64,000 nt of DNA from Apoderus coryli (lineage: Eukaryota; Arthropoda; Insecta; Coleoptera; Attelabidae), in NCBI GenBank assembly GCA_911728435.2, contig OU452216.1, positions 1,233,981 through 1,297,980 of the forward strand, written 5' to 3'. Of this stretch, positions 38,891 to 51,700 are shown piece by piece. Under the pieces are notes generated by a model, which was not told where the DNA came from, did not search any database, and was given only the letters and a program-made list of their open reading frames with translations. Positions within the stretch are counted from its first letter, which is position 1. Each line of letters starts with the position of its first letter. Made by a program: the position numbers and the translations under genes.

Positions 38891-40684
38891 CTTTATTTTT
38901 TGCACAATAGAATAGGCTATATATTAAAGCGGATTGGATGCATTAAAATTATGTATTTTAATCATTTATATACCTCTGCACAAACAGAATTAAAGTGTGA
39001 GAAGGAGGTGAATAACTTTTTCTACGAGAAAATTCAAGAAAACAACAACATAAAACTGCCAAAAATGCTACTACTAAAGCAATAAATTTACCTTTTTGCA
39101 ACATCTACCATGCAATAAAAGCATTTTGATTTATACTAGGCACTGTTCTAAACACGGCAGTGCACTTTTACGGTATGGTACGGCCCTTTATTACATTTTT
39201 AATTGTAAACTAAAAATGTTGAAAAATCTTCCGAGACTTCGTACATTCATCAATCTGACATAAGTTATTGTTATGTATTGTTGTAACCTGACGTCGTTTG
39301 GTACCGATTCAGTTCTGTCATTACTGTTTTTGAGTTCTGTCATTACTGTTTTTGTTACGATCAAAACAACAACAATATCTAATTACAGTGAAATCGTACC
39401 TTTTGCAAACACAGACATAGGTAGAATACCTAATAAATGTAACTACCTACTTCAAATACGTAATGAAGGTTATATTAAACAACAAAGTGATAGAAACAGA
39501 AATATACCTATGCAAGTAAGTACCGATTCAGTTCTGTCATTACTGTTTTTGTTAATTCCAAGTAGTAGGTATACTAAAAACTTTCAATGAAACTAAATAT
39601 AGATATGTGATTTTGTAGCGATATTAAATAAGTATCCATTATAAATAGAAGTAAGGAATAAAAAACTACCTATAGTAAAATTAAACTGCTACTTATTTAT
39701 CTTATACCTAGAAAATCACGTACCTATAACTACACTTACTTGCTGAATGTTTTTATTTCAAAATACACAATAATTAAAATTTCTTAAACTACAAATTCAA
39801 CACAGTTTTGTGTTAGGTGCATAGATAATTTAACTATATAAATAAACTAAATTTGGACTACGCGCGACATCATCACACACATTTTAAAAACATTGGTATA
39901 TTAATAGGTATAACCTACACACACTGAAAATATTATAATAAACCGAACGAAATTTCATAATTTTTAAACACCAAATCATGATTTTGTTTATGTCGCCTGA
40001 GCAGAGCTTCGTTGGTCACTTTATAATCCACATAATTTTAACAAACGGCTGTATGTCCACATTTTGAACGCCTATTTTGTTGATAGTGTCAGTTTGGGTT
40101 AGGTATTAACAATTTCTCACTAAAATTACTTCAAATATACAATGGCATATTCTAAATTTACTACAAATACTTTTAATAACCATTTTATAACAATACAATT
40201 TAACATGTTGATAGGAATTGAAAACTGTTAGGCTATTAATGTACACAAATAAAACCAAATTATGACGTGACCTAGAAGTGTCAACCAAACAAAAATAAGT
40301 GACACTAACGTCAGAAAAAAATTCTGCAAAATTATGACGTGAAACTAGAGGTGCAACTATATTGGAATTTGTCGATTTATTTTGAAAGCCATTTTCATGA
40401 CTATATTCTTAGAAAAGCATATAGGACATGCAATTTCGTATATTTTTAATAACAATCCTATAAAAAGACTAACGTAAATTGCATTGAACAAGTATTAATC
40501 TTTAAATCTCATTTCAATCAATGACCTTTATTCAATATCTTATGCTTATGCAACCTCCAACACATCATTATGGTATTTACGGTTGCATAACCTCTTCTAT
40601 GGAATAAGACACTTTTCGATGCTCTTCAATTTTGTCTAAAGTAGATTGCAATCGAAAAACTTTTAAATCTTTAGAAATTTTTAA
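38891..40684. repeat. Macro-repeat body C5
   Basis: Intermediate-length C body. The left and middle match 8,326-10,250; the right end matches the C4 body. No gene is supported. Confidence 0.75.
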
Positions 40685-42380
40685 CGTACACTTTAAATTT
40701 ATATACAGGGTGAATCAAAAATATATTTCTTTATTTTGTTAAGGTGAAATAGTATTGTTTTGAATAACTTTTTGATTTCTTTAGATTTCAAATCAAGATT
40801 TTTTTTAAAGTTAAACTATAAGCTCAAATTTATATACAGGGTGAATCAAAAATGTATTTCTTTATTTTGTTAAGCTGAAATAGTATTGTTTTGAATAACT
40901 TTTTGATTTCTTTAGATTTCAAATCAAGATTTTTTGAAAGTTAAACTATAAGCTCAAATTTATATACAGGGTGAATCAAAAATATATTTCTTTATTTTGT
41001 TAAGGTGAAATATTTTGAATAATTTTTTGATTTCTTTAGATTTCAAATCAAGATTTTTTTAAAAGTTAAACTATAAGCTCAAATTTATATACAGGGTGAA
41101 TCAAAAATGTATTTCTTTATTTTGTTAAGGTGAAATAGTATTGTTTTGAATAACTTTTTGATTTCTTTAGATTTCAAATCAAGATTTTTTGAAAGTTAAA
41201 CTATAAGCTCAAATTTATATACAGGGTGAATCAAAAATGTATTTCTTTATTTTGTTAAGGTGAAATAGTATTGTTTTGAATAACTTTTTGATTTCTTTAG
41301 ATTTCAAATCAAGATTTTTTTAAAAGTTAAACTATAAGCTCAAATTTATATACAGGGTGAATCAAAAATGTATTTCTTTATTTTGTTAAGGCGAAATAGT
41401 AATATTTGGAATAATTTTTTGATATCTTTAGATTTCAAATCAAGATTTTTTGAAAGTTAAACTATAAGCTCAAATTTATATACAGGGTGAATAAAAAATG
41501 TATTTCTTTATTTTGTTAAGGTGAAATAGTAATATTTTGAATAATTTTTTGATTTCTTTAGATTTCAAATCAAGATTTTTTTAAAAGTTAAACTATAAGC
41601 TCAAATTTATATACAGGGTGAATCAAAAATGTATTTCTTTATTTTGTTTAGGTGAAATAGTATTGTTTTGAATAACTTTTTGATTTCTTTAGATTTCAAA
41701 TCAAGATTTTTTTAAAAGTTAAACTATAAGCTCAAATTTATATACAGGGTGAATCAAAAATGTATTTCTTTATTTTGTTAAGGTGAAATAATATTGTTTT
41801 GAATAACTTTTTGATTTCTTTAGATTTCAAATCAAGATTTTTTGAAAGTTAAACTATAAGCTCAAATTTATATACAGGGTGAATCAAAAATGTATTTCTT
41901 TATTTTGTTAAGGTGAAATAGTATTGTTTTGAATAACTTTTTGATTTCTTTAGATTTCAAATCAAGATTTTTTGAAAGTTAAACTATAAGCTCAAATTTA
42001 TATACAGGGTGAATCAAAAATGTATTTCTTTATTTTGTTAAGGTGAAATAGTATTGTTTTGAATAACTTTTTGATTTCTTTAGATTTCAAATCAAGATTT
42101 TTTTAAAAGTTAAACTATAAGCTCAAATTTATATACAGGGTGAATCAAAAATGTATTTCTTTATTTTGTTTAGGTGAAATAGTATTGTTTTGAATAACTT
42201 TTTGATTTCTTTAGATTTCAAATCAAGATTTTTTTAAAAGTTAAACTATAAGCTCAAATTTATATACAGGGTGAATCAAAAATGTATTTCTTTATTTTGT
42301 TAAGGTGAAATAGTAATATTTTGAATAATTTTTTGATTTCTTTGGGTTTCAATTCAAGATTTCTTTGAAAGATAAACTAT
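40685..42380. repeat. Tandem array A6 (longest)
   Basis: About thirteen units of the 120-130 bp family, mostly of the AGTATTG subtype, ending with the GGGTTTCAATTCAAG variant. Adjacent units are very similar, which suggests recent local expansion. Confidence 0.95.
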
Positions 42381-42728
42381 ATGCTCCTAGAGGTTTTCTA
42401 CGGGGTAACTCAAAAATGTTTCTATTTATTTTCAATAATAGATAGAAACATTTTCAGATTTTCAGCTCTGGCAATACTTTTTTTTAATTAATTTTTGAAT
42501 TATTTTTTTTTTAAATTTTTTTTTTTAAATTTTTTTTTTGAAATTTTTTTTTTTAAATTTTTTTTTTTTAATTTTTTTTTTTAATTTTTTTTTAATAATA
42601 GAAACATTTTTTTCCTTGAAATTTTTTTTTTTTTATTTTTTTTTTCATTTTTTTTGCCACCCTCAATGACTTTTTTTATAGATAAAACTACCACACAACG
42701 ACTGGTAAATCCCGAAGGGATTTCTTGT
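42381..42728. repeat. Array tail B6, ending just after hairpin 1
   Basis: Poly-T tail with AAATCCC-GAA-GGGATTT around 42,707-42,724. Unlike all other copies, similarity stops a few bases after the hairpin (TTCTTG then TCAAGAAATA). Hairpin 2 and the C body are missing. The break marks either an element end or an insertion point. Confidence 0.8.
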
Positions 42729-42952
42729 CAAGAAATATAAATTGTGTAAGCCCTTACTCACTCTAATCTTGAACGAAAACAGGATAAAGTTGGGCACAGA
42801 TTTCTGACAATCAAAACAAGTGTAAAATATGCCATGTCTTTTAACATACAGTTAAATATTGAGAATCGGGAATAGGCTACTTTTGGTGAGGCTCCTTTGA
42901 AGCGAAACATTTTTAAAATAGTTCCCAAATCGTCACATTTTTCATTAAAGTA

Positions 42953-43146
42953 AAGTCAGTAGAAAAGAAAACAGATTTGTGTGCTATTCTTATGGAATCT
43001 ACTCGATTAAACAACATACCAACTTACAATGCTTTGCTGCCAGAATGTCTTTCAAATTATCTCTATCCTACACCTCGTACTTATTATTCGCGCAATAGCT
43101 TAATTAAACTGAAACCTATTGAGACCCGACACACCTGCAGATGGTT
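42953..43146 (+). CDS. Possible exon of an unrecognised protein
   Basis: Open frame reading KSVEKKTDLCAILMES and ending HTCRW at a possible donor (AGATG/GTTAGT). It has more balanced composition than neighbouring frames, with Pro, Cys and Arg, and the segment LNNIPTYNALLPECLSN looks protein-like. No family is recognised. An acceptor could be the AG near 42,951-42,957. It may be a transposon or host exon, or chance. Confidence 0.25.
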
Positions 43147-43199
43147 AGTTAAATATAATCTTAATTTCCTCAAGTTTATTTTATTTTACCTTTGCTAAA

Positions 43200-43790
43200 A
43201 TAATTTCGTTGTGGAAAAAAATCCATATTATTTATATGTCATTCCATTCAATTCTTTCAAAACGTGACAACAACCTACAAAAATTGCGAAAATCGCGGTT
43301 GCCACACTTTATTCAATATATCATTATTGGCGTAAAATACCAAAATCAATCAATCCCAATTCAATTTACATACCCAACACAAGTTAATTAACCACAAACT
43401 TAAATTAGCCAATATTTATTTTCAATTTTCTTTCATGAAAACTTTAGTTTCAAATCCACTTTTAAGAAAATATTCTCCCCTATAAATATATATTACATAT
43501 TTCATATACTAAGAAAAAATAAATCTGACAACCAAGGAACTAAAGAGCTAATATTTGCTGTATGACAATTATGACAAGTGTCATTTCGAAATAAAATATA
43601 AATAAATTCTTTTAATTTGTTTGAAAATAGAAAAAACATAATAAAATTCATTCTAATATTGGTTATTGTACACGGTAATTATATTCTATTAATACCTAAT
43701 GTTTATTTCTAGCCAAAATTCGATTTTTGATGTAGGTACCTATAAAAGGTTAAACATTTTACACGTACGTAAACAAACACTAGAAAATGT
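43200..43790. other. AT-rich stretch with no recognised feature
   Basis: Short open frames only. No domain or repeat assigned. Confidence 0.4.
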
Positions 43791-43794
43791 TATA

Positions 43795-44175
43795 CAAGCT
43801 TTCTTACGTAAGTACTTTAAAATACAATACTTTTTATGTTTATTTAAAGGTATTTCAGCTAGATTTGTTTATGTTCCTAGGTACGTACCTATATATTATA
43901 CCACATACTACTTAGGTATCTCCTAATCTCCACATTGGTAAACAAAAACGACTTACCATAAAGCACAAAATAATACATTCTTTATTCTGTGGAAAGAAAC
44001 ATTTTAACGTAAGTACTTTAAAATACAATATTTGTATTATTATTTAAAGTTATTCCAGCAGTTTTTTATGGTTCTAGGTACGTACCTATATATTATACCA
44101 CCTATTACTTAGATAAACAAAAACGACTTACCATAGTAAAACACAGACTAATAATACCTTCCTTATTATGTGGAA
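43795..44175. repeat. Tandem duplication (~200 bp, two copies)
   Basis: Both copies contain GTAAGTACTTTAAAATACAA, then GGTACGTACCTATATATTAT and AAACAAAAACGACTTACCAT. The copies differ by small indels. Non-coding. Confidence 0.7.
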
Positions 44176-45700
44176 ACAAGCTATAAATTATATATTCAAA
44201 CAAGTAGATAAAAGCGAACAAGAAATTGTGTAGATGTCCAGAAAGCATCCGATAGAAAGGTCCTTCGTATTTATTAACACAGTGAAAAATTCATCATAGA
44301 CAATGTTAGTTTTTCTTAACAATAATACGTATTTAATCATGACCAAAATGTATATAATAAACAAATAATAAACTACATATTTCGGTTAGTCAGCACAAAT
44401 CGTTTTAAAATCGATCACATATCAACTACTGTTCTGGTTGGTATTATTATTTTTTATAAGTAACATTTGATAATATTTTGTAAAATTTCTATATTTTGTC
44501 ATTTTCTAAATAAATATTATTTCTTTTACCAAATCGTGTTTCTCTTTTTTTAATTAAAATAGATCAAGTTCAGTAAGTTATATAGAAAAAATTAAAACTA
44601 GGAACATCATTTTAGAGGTTAACCTACTTTTGTCTGAAAATTTCTGGTATTATTACATATTTCAATCGCAGGTAAATCAGAAATTTATTCTCAAAAGCTT
44701 TATAACAAAGTGGGCGAAGTGAGGCAAATCCTATTAAATTAGCACTACATCGCCTTTGTTCTCTCGTTCAGTGAAATAAAATTTTGTACCAGTTAAATGT
44801 TATTCAAACTGATATAATTTCAATCAAATTTGTAAAAGGACCGAGTATGAGAGACAGGCGAGTGACAAATGGTGGTATTTTGCATAGAATGACATATTTA
44901 CCTGTTAGTTAAGCTGAGGAAAGATGAAAGAAAATATTTTTGAATTTATCTACCAATAATAATGATTTCTTTTAATATTTAGTAGTAAGTGAATTTCTAT
45001 TAAAAAATAATATTCATTTTAACTTCAATCAAATTACTTTATGAAACAAAATATTCGTATTTAGCAGGAGGCCATATATAAGGAAGAAAAGAAGAAATAT
45101 GCGTATGCGAATAAATATTAGGCAAAGTCAAACAGATAGAGACAGATATTATATTGCGTATAAAGTCGAATTCACGCCATTCACCAATTTTAACTGCGGT
45201 TATGATGAGACAGAGAAAAGTTGAAAATGAATATAAATATAAAATAGGATCGGAATAGAGGTTTAAATTTTCGAAGCAAATGGACAAGAGTAAATCACCA
45301 AGAGCAATAACAAAAAAAAAATAGTAATTAAAGTTATGTAAATATTCAAATGGACCGATAATAACGCAACTCATCGGCGAGGTTACTTTTGGTTAAACCG
45401 CAAAGAAACTATGACATCATGAAGGACTTTTTCGTGACTTCATGATAATGAAACTGACAATAACCGGGATCGCGTTAATGCAAAAAAAATTAAACCATTT
45501 ATAACCGGTTATAATCGGTCATGGCGTGAATTCGACTTAAGTTTAAAAAAGTAATAGTTACCATTGAATTCAAATAGCTGGAAAAACAAACGAATATATG
45601 ACGCTATAATTTAATATTTTTTATTATCAATATTTCTCAACAAAAATTTGTGAAAATTGTTTGAATTTATTTATCCTTTCATTTGCAATATAATATAAAC
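44176..45700. other. Upstream region of Helitron copy 2
   Basis: No gene is supported. A ~60-bp motif at 44,708-44,768 (GAGGCAAATCCTATTAAATT, CATCGCCTTTGTTCTCTCG) recurs at 63,548-63,598. It may be part of the Helitron 5' end or an unrelated dispersed repeat. A minus-strand 111-codon frame (45,039-45,374) has no recognisable domain. Confidence 0.4.
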
Positions 45701-45779
45701 ATGCCAAAAAGCAATTTATCTTCAAAAAAGGGCAGAGACGCTCGTGGAATTAGCAGAAAGAAAAAAAATAATTCTTCTG
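45701..45779 (+). CDS. Helitron copy 2, exon 1
   Basis: MPKSNLSSKKGRDARG followed by a run of Arg/Lys and Asn, then donor CTG/GTAAGT in phase 1. Its conservation with exon 1 of copy 1 across otherwise dissimilar flanks is the best evidence that translation starts here. The poly-basic stretch could act in nuclear import (inference). Confidence 0.75.
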
Positions 45780-48700
45780 GTAAGTTATTTGCATAAACAT
45801 ATATTCTCGATAATACTGTTATATACCTAATAAAAAAATGTATGTTGACATGTTACTAAAGATAAAACATTGTTAAAGTTATGTTATTTTCACATTTTAA
45901 TTTTAAATTTGTAAAACTTAGATTCCACGAATGCTAGCATTGATGGCACACAATCCACGCAATCGACTGTGGTTGAAATTCTTTCATCTGAAAGAACGAA
46001 AACACAACACAACACAGACAAGCTAGCTGCAACAAGTAAAATAGCAGAAACAGTAATTTCCCCGAGACAAGAGATAACTAACTCTTTAAATTGTAAGTAT
46101 TATTGAACTATTTTTTTAAACCTATTTAATATTTACTAAATAATAAAAACAAAATAGATATTCTAATAAGTATATTTCAAATACAACGTCCTGCATTTTA
46201 TGCTATCTTCAAATAATATACACATCTCTCAGCGTTTTGTTTTGTTTCATTTTCAAAAACAACCCGCAACACCTGCTTAGCTAAACAGGCAACTAAATTA
46301 TTTATTTAAATTCGTATCAATCAAATGTTTAACATTTTCAACATATAATAATAACAGCATCCTACAAATGCAAACATAAAATGAAAAAAATCGGTTGTAT
46401 CACCCCAAAACTTTCCCGATAATTTATGATATGATACTCAAAAATACCCTGCGTAACTAAACAGAATTTTAATATAATTATTATTATTTAATTGTATTAT
46501 ATTCATCATTTCCAATAAACTACGTTACAAAATAACTACTTTATTCAAAAATTAGAAAAAAAGTATTGCCGGAGCTGACTCGAATCCGTACATTTAGCGA
46601 TTGTGTCCACCACTATCATGAGACTTAAGCGATATCAACCAAAATCTAATGGCTTCATCCTAGGACTGCCCCAAAACTTAGCTCAATTAGTTAAAGCGTT
46701 TGGGCGCTATCGCGGAAGAATACAGACATACATACACACAAACTGACAGACTTCCATCTGGAAATGGTATTAATGGTCTCAGGAAACTTCAAAATAGTTA
46801 TATCGGTCTTTATCTCAATTTTTTTTAAGTGCGTTCACAATACTTCCCTGTACGTTAGAACCATTAAACTTTTGGTTTAAAACTTTCCCTCGAAAATCAA
46901 CAGTTTTCAAAATACTTAATAAAATAGGATTTGGCGTTTTTCACAAATCACCCTGTATTTCAAAAGCTAAAATGAATTTGTCTACACAATAAAGAGAGTT
47001 TAAAAAGGCATCAAAAACCGCAACTTTTATTTAATTTCACCAACTTTCTATCTAGCACAGTTAAATGTTAAATAGTATTGAACTATTAAATAGTGGCTAC
47101 CCTATTCATATAATTATTATTTTAGGTATAATAAAATATCTGATCTAAAAAAAATGCACGCCTTAATAGTCGCAAAAGTCGATACTATGGAAGACACTTT
47201 TATTTTTCGCGCAATCCGGTTCTCAATTGACAGAATTGACACTGGTTACTACGCTCGTGATACAGAGTATTCCATTTAAAAATAATGTTTTTTTTACTAT
47301 TCATTTACGTAAATGGTAAATATATACCCATTAATTACCAACTATAAATGTTAAACTTTTGTTTATATGCATTGCCTAATCCCAGGAAAAAATGCCTTCA
47401 ATACTTATATGAAATTTTTATTAAAAATGCCATAATTTTTCCTTTTTTATATAAACTTTAGCTGCTGTCTCACAAGAGAAACGTCCTATGCATTCGAGCC
47501 CAGGACCAAGTAGACGTACTCAATTAGCGATTGTTTATACACCAATAAACAATAGTGAAAGAAAACGTCTTCGTATTTCCAATACACCAAACATATTGGA
47601 AGACAACTCAACCCAAACAGTTGTTATAACAACTAATATTAATGAAAAAAATCAACAACGAGGTAATATATTTTATATCATAAAAAAACTCAATATTTTT
47701 TCTTTTAAATATTTTTTTTCTTATTAAATAATTTGTTTTAGTTGCTACAACTACTCGAGAACTTGGTCGAGAACACCTAAGTCAAATCCCTGGTCCGAGT
47801 AAAATTGTGAAAAATAATCAAAATTCTCAGAATAACAAAAAAAATGAAATTTCCAATACACAAAGTACTTTACTAAGTGGATTGGAAGGCACCAGAGCAG
47901 ATAATCAACATGCTGCAACCAATGAGCCAATGGATATTGAAATACCTTCCCAACCAGGTGTTACTTTAATTTTATTAAACAGTGTGTCCACTTAAGTTCG
48001 CACCATATGGAAAACTTTTTTATTAATAATTTTACGAAAAAAAGTTATTCTTCATAAAAATCATGTAGAGATGTTAATAATTCACAAACAAGCGTCAAAA
48101 AATCGTTGCAAGTGAAGAAATGAGGTGAAATAAAATTGGTAAAGACACACTATCAAAAATTTTATCCATACATTAAAAACTGAAGTCTACGACAGACGAC
48201 TAGAATTTTATTCTCTTAAGAAAAACTAGAAGACGATCCTTTTTTGACTAGGAAAATAAATTTCTCTGACGAAGCTACATTTACGTATAATGGAACAGTC
48301 TTCGCAAAATTGTCCACAGTGGACTGACTCCAATCCTCACTTTAAAACTCGCGATCAATAGTATTTTAAAATAACGTTTTGTGCGCCAATGGCAAGGATA
48401 AAATAACATTTTTTTCGCATAATTAATACTAAAAAAGTTTTCGATATAGTGCGAACTTAAGTAGACACACGGTATAAAAATTTCACAAAAAACATATATG
48501 TATACAAAATTTAAACACACAAATATATTTAAAAGAAATCATCAATAGTCATATTTTATTTAAATTGTATTATAGATACATTAAATTTCAAAAATTTATG
48601 TTCCAAAATTTGCATGTTAATAACAAATTTATATTTTATTCAATTAAAAATCAGTTAATTAAATTTATTACAATCATATATTTTCATTTTAGCTAATGGT

Positions 48701-51700
48701 AATGATGTAAGAATACTCACACCATTACTTGCAGCTGAAGAGGAAGTTATACATGTTGAAATTGACCCAGTGGTTGAAGCAGTAAACGAAAATCTGAATA
48801 TTCCAAATCCAAATGATCTGGAAAATCGCATGGCTCATCATCGTGAAGAAGTAGATGATTTACATGCTAATCTTATTCGCCAGAGAATATTAGGAAACTA
48901 TAAACCTTCTTATCTAAGAGCTTTCGAACGAATCGCTCAACCACAGCACATCGGAGCTCTAGATAGACAGTGCACATTTTGTAGCGCACTACATTTTGCA
49001 ATGGAACGAACTGTTGGTCGTTCATCTTACACAAAATGTTGTAAAGGTGGCAAAATTCATATTGACAATTTACCTCCCTTACAAGAATTTCCACAACAAT
49101 TAAAAGATTTATTTTTAGGGCAACATCCGTTGTCGAGACAATTTAAACGAAATTCAATTCGTTACAACAATGCTTTTCAGATGGCTTCTATAAAGGCTAA
49201 TCTTCGGGAATTTCGCAATCCTGGACCGTTTCCTTATTCAATACATGGCAGAGTATACTACCATTATTCCAATGTAAACGTGGCAAATCCTCAACCAAAC
49301 AGAGGCCCAATCTACTTCATGGGTCCAAATGAAGCTGTCAATCAACGTATAGCTAATCAAGTGCGACACAACCTTAATCAAGAGTTGGTGCGAATAATTG
49401 AGAATGTTATGCGAACATTTAATCCTTATGCTAGAGGATATATGATGTTACGTGAGGTTTATGAAAATGAACTGCAACGCAATAATAACGAAGTTCCCAA
49501 TGTGGTATTGGAGCTATTAGCAGTAAGGGGCGATAGAAGCTTCGATTTACCAACAGTAAACGAAGTTGCTGCCGTATATCCTTTTAATAACGAATTAGCT
49601 CCAACATCAAATTTTCGAATTTTCGTTCGAAATCAACCTGAACAACCAGGACAACGTGAACGATTCCAAACTATTTTCCACACAGACCAACGAACGGATC
49701 CGATGTGTTTCCCTTTGTTGTTTCCGTCTGGGGAATTTGGTTGGTCTATTAACCTGGTACACAGGAATAGCAATAGGAGAGTAACTTTATGTCAATATTA
49801 TGCATATCGTTTGGCAATCAGACCAGAAAATGACCATAATCCTTTTGATCGTTTTAAATATGCTGGTTTATTAACTCAACAGTTTATTGTTTCAGCTTAT
49901 GCTCGAGTTGAGGCAAACAACATTGAGTTCGTTAAAAGGAATCAAGATCGACTACGAGCTGAATTCTACGACGGACTCATTGATTACCTTCATCAAATAG
50001 CAAATAACGAGGAGGTAGAACAAGCTGGACGTATGGTGATACTGCCATCTAGCTTTATAGGAAGTCCACGTTATATGCAGCAATTGCTACAAGATAGCCT
50101 TTGTTTGCAAAGCAAATTTGGATTACCAACCTTCTTTATTACAATGACTTGCAATCCGCAATGGCCTGAAATTATAGATAACATTCCACCAAATGACGAT
50201 GCTTCAAATCATCCAATGTTGGTGACCAGAGTATTCAACACCAAATTGAATCAACTTTTAAAAGAACTTTTAGAAGACCATATATTTGGGATACCATTGT
50301 GTCAATTCTACACAATTGAATTCCAAAAACGTGGCCTCCCTCATGCCCATATTGTATTAACAGTACGAGCAGAAGATAAATTAGTCGATCCTCTACGCAT
50401 AGACCAAGCAATATGCGCAGAGATACCAGATCGTCAACTAGAACCAGAACTTTACGACTTGGTTATGAAACATATGATTCATAATCCATGCGGCATTGAA
50501 AATCCAAATGCTTCGTGCATGGAAGAAGGCCGTTGTAAGCGGAGATTCCCACATGAATTTTGTGAAGAAACTTTCATGAAGCCAAATGGTCGAGTTAGTT
50601 ACAAAAGAAGTAACAATGGCAGAGAAGTATTTATTAGAAACACGCATATTGTCAATAACAAATGGGTAGTTCCGTACAATCGTTACCTTTTACTTCGGTA
50701 CAAGGCTCATATTAATATTGATATCTGTGCCAGCCAAAATGTAGTCAAATATCTCCACAAATACGTTTATAAAGGAGTTGATTGTGGTTTACTTCATTTA
50801 CAAGTCAATAATGCAATCAACTATGATGAGACTGAAACGTATTTAGCTGGAAGATATTTGAGTGCACCTGAAGCTGCACATCATCTGAATCAGTTCAAAA
50901 TTCATGATATGACTCATACTGTATATAGATTACCAGCGCACCTACCTCATAGAAATATTGTACATTTCCAGAGAGGTAATGAAGCTGCAGCTGTGCAAGC
51001 CAATCGAACAACACAGCTAACTGATTGGTTTCGTTTAAATCAAGAAGATATTGATGCAAATCAATATAGATACCCAGATATACCTCTATACTATGTCTGG
51101 AAACTTCCACAACGACGTTGGCAACGACGACAACGTGGTGGAGACAAAATGGTTGCACGAATGTATAATGTGTCTATTCGTAGCACTGAACAATATTACT
51201 TACGAGTATTATTGCTGCATGTTAGAGGAGCCACTTCATATGAAGATCTACGCACTGTTGATGGTACATATTTTATATTAACATATCTACAAATTTATTA
51301 GTTCGTTATTTATTACAGAAAAAATCTCTCATCTCAACACATTTATTTATTTTTTTTTAGGTGTATTATACGATACCTATCTTGATGCATGTAGAGCTAG
51401 ACTCCTCTTACAAGATGATGAAGAATGGAATCGAGCATTAGATGAAGCTCGACGAAGCCATACTGCAAAAAAGATTAGGAGATTTTTTGCTCACATTCTC
51501 TGTTTTGCAGAAGTGACAAATCCTCAAAATTTGTGGGAAATGTTTAAAGATTCAATGATGGAAGACTACATTGACCGTGGGTTAACCAACATTAGAGCTG
51601 AACAACAAACTTTAGCATACATCCAAAGCATTTTGGTACGAAACAATAAACGTTTATCTGACTTCAATCTACCAGAACCACAGGAAAGATTGGAGAACGA

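Noticed and set aside
42728..42740. TCAAGAAATA as the 5' TC end of Helitron copy 2
   Set aside because: No matching 3' end returning to the interrupted TTAATATT sequence was found in the window.
45039..45374. 111-codon minus-strand frame with hydrophobic stretches
   Set aside because: Lies in the non-coding region before Helitron copy 2. No family is recognised and there is no splice or homologous support.
46556..46620. Functional tRNA gene on the minus strand
   Set aside because: A and B boxes are present only approximately, and the acceptor and T stems do not pair fully.
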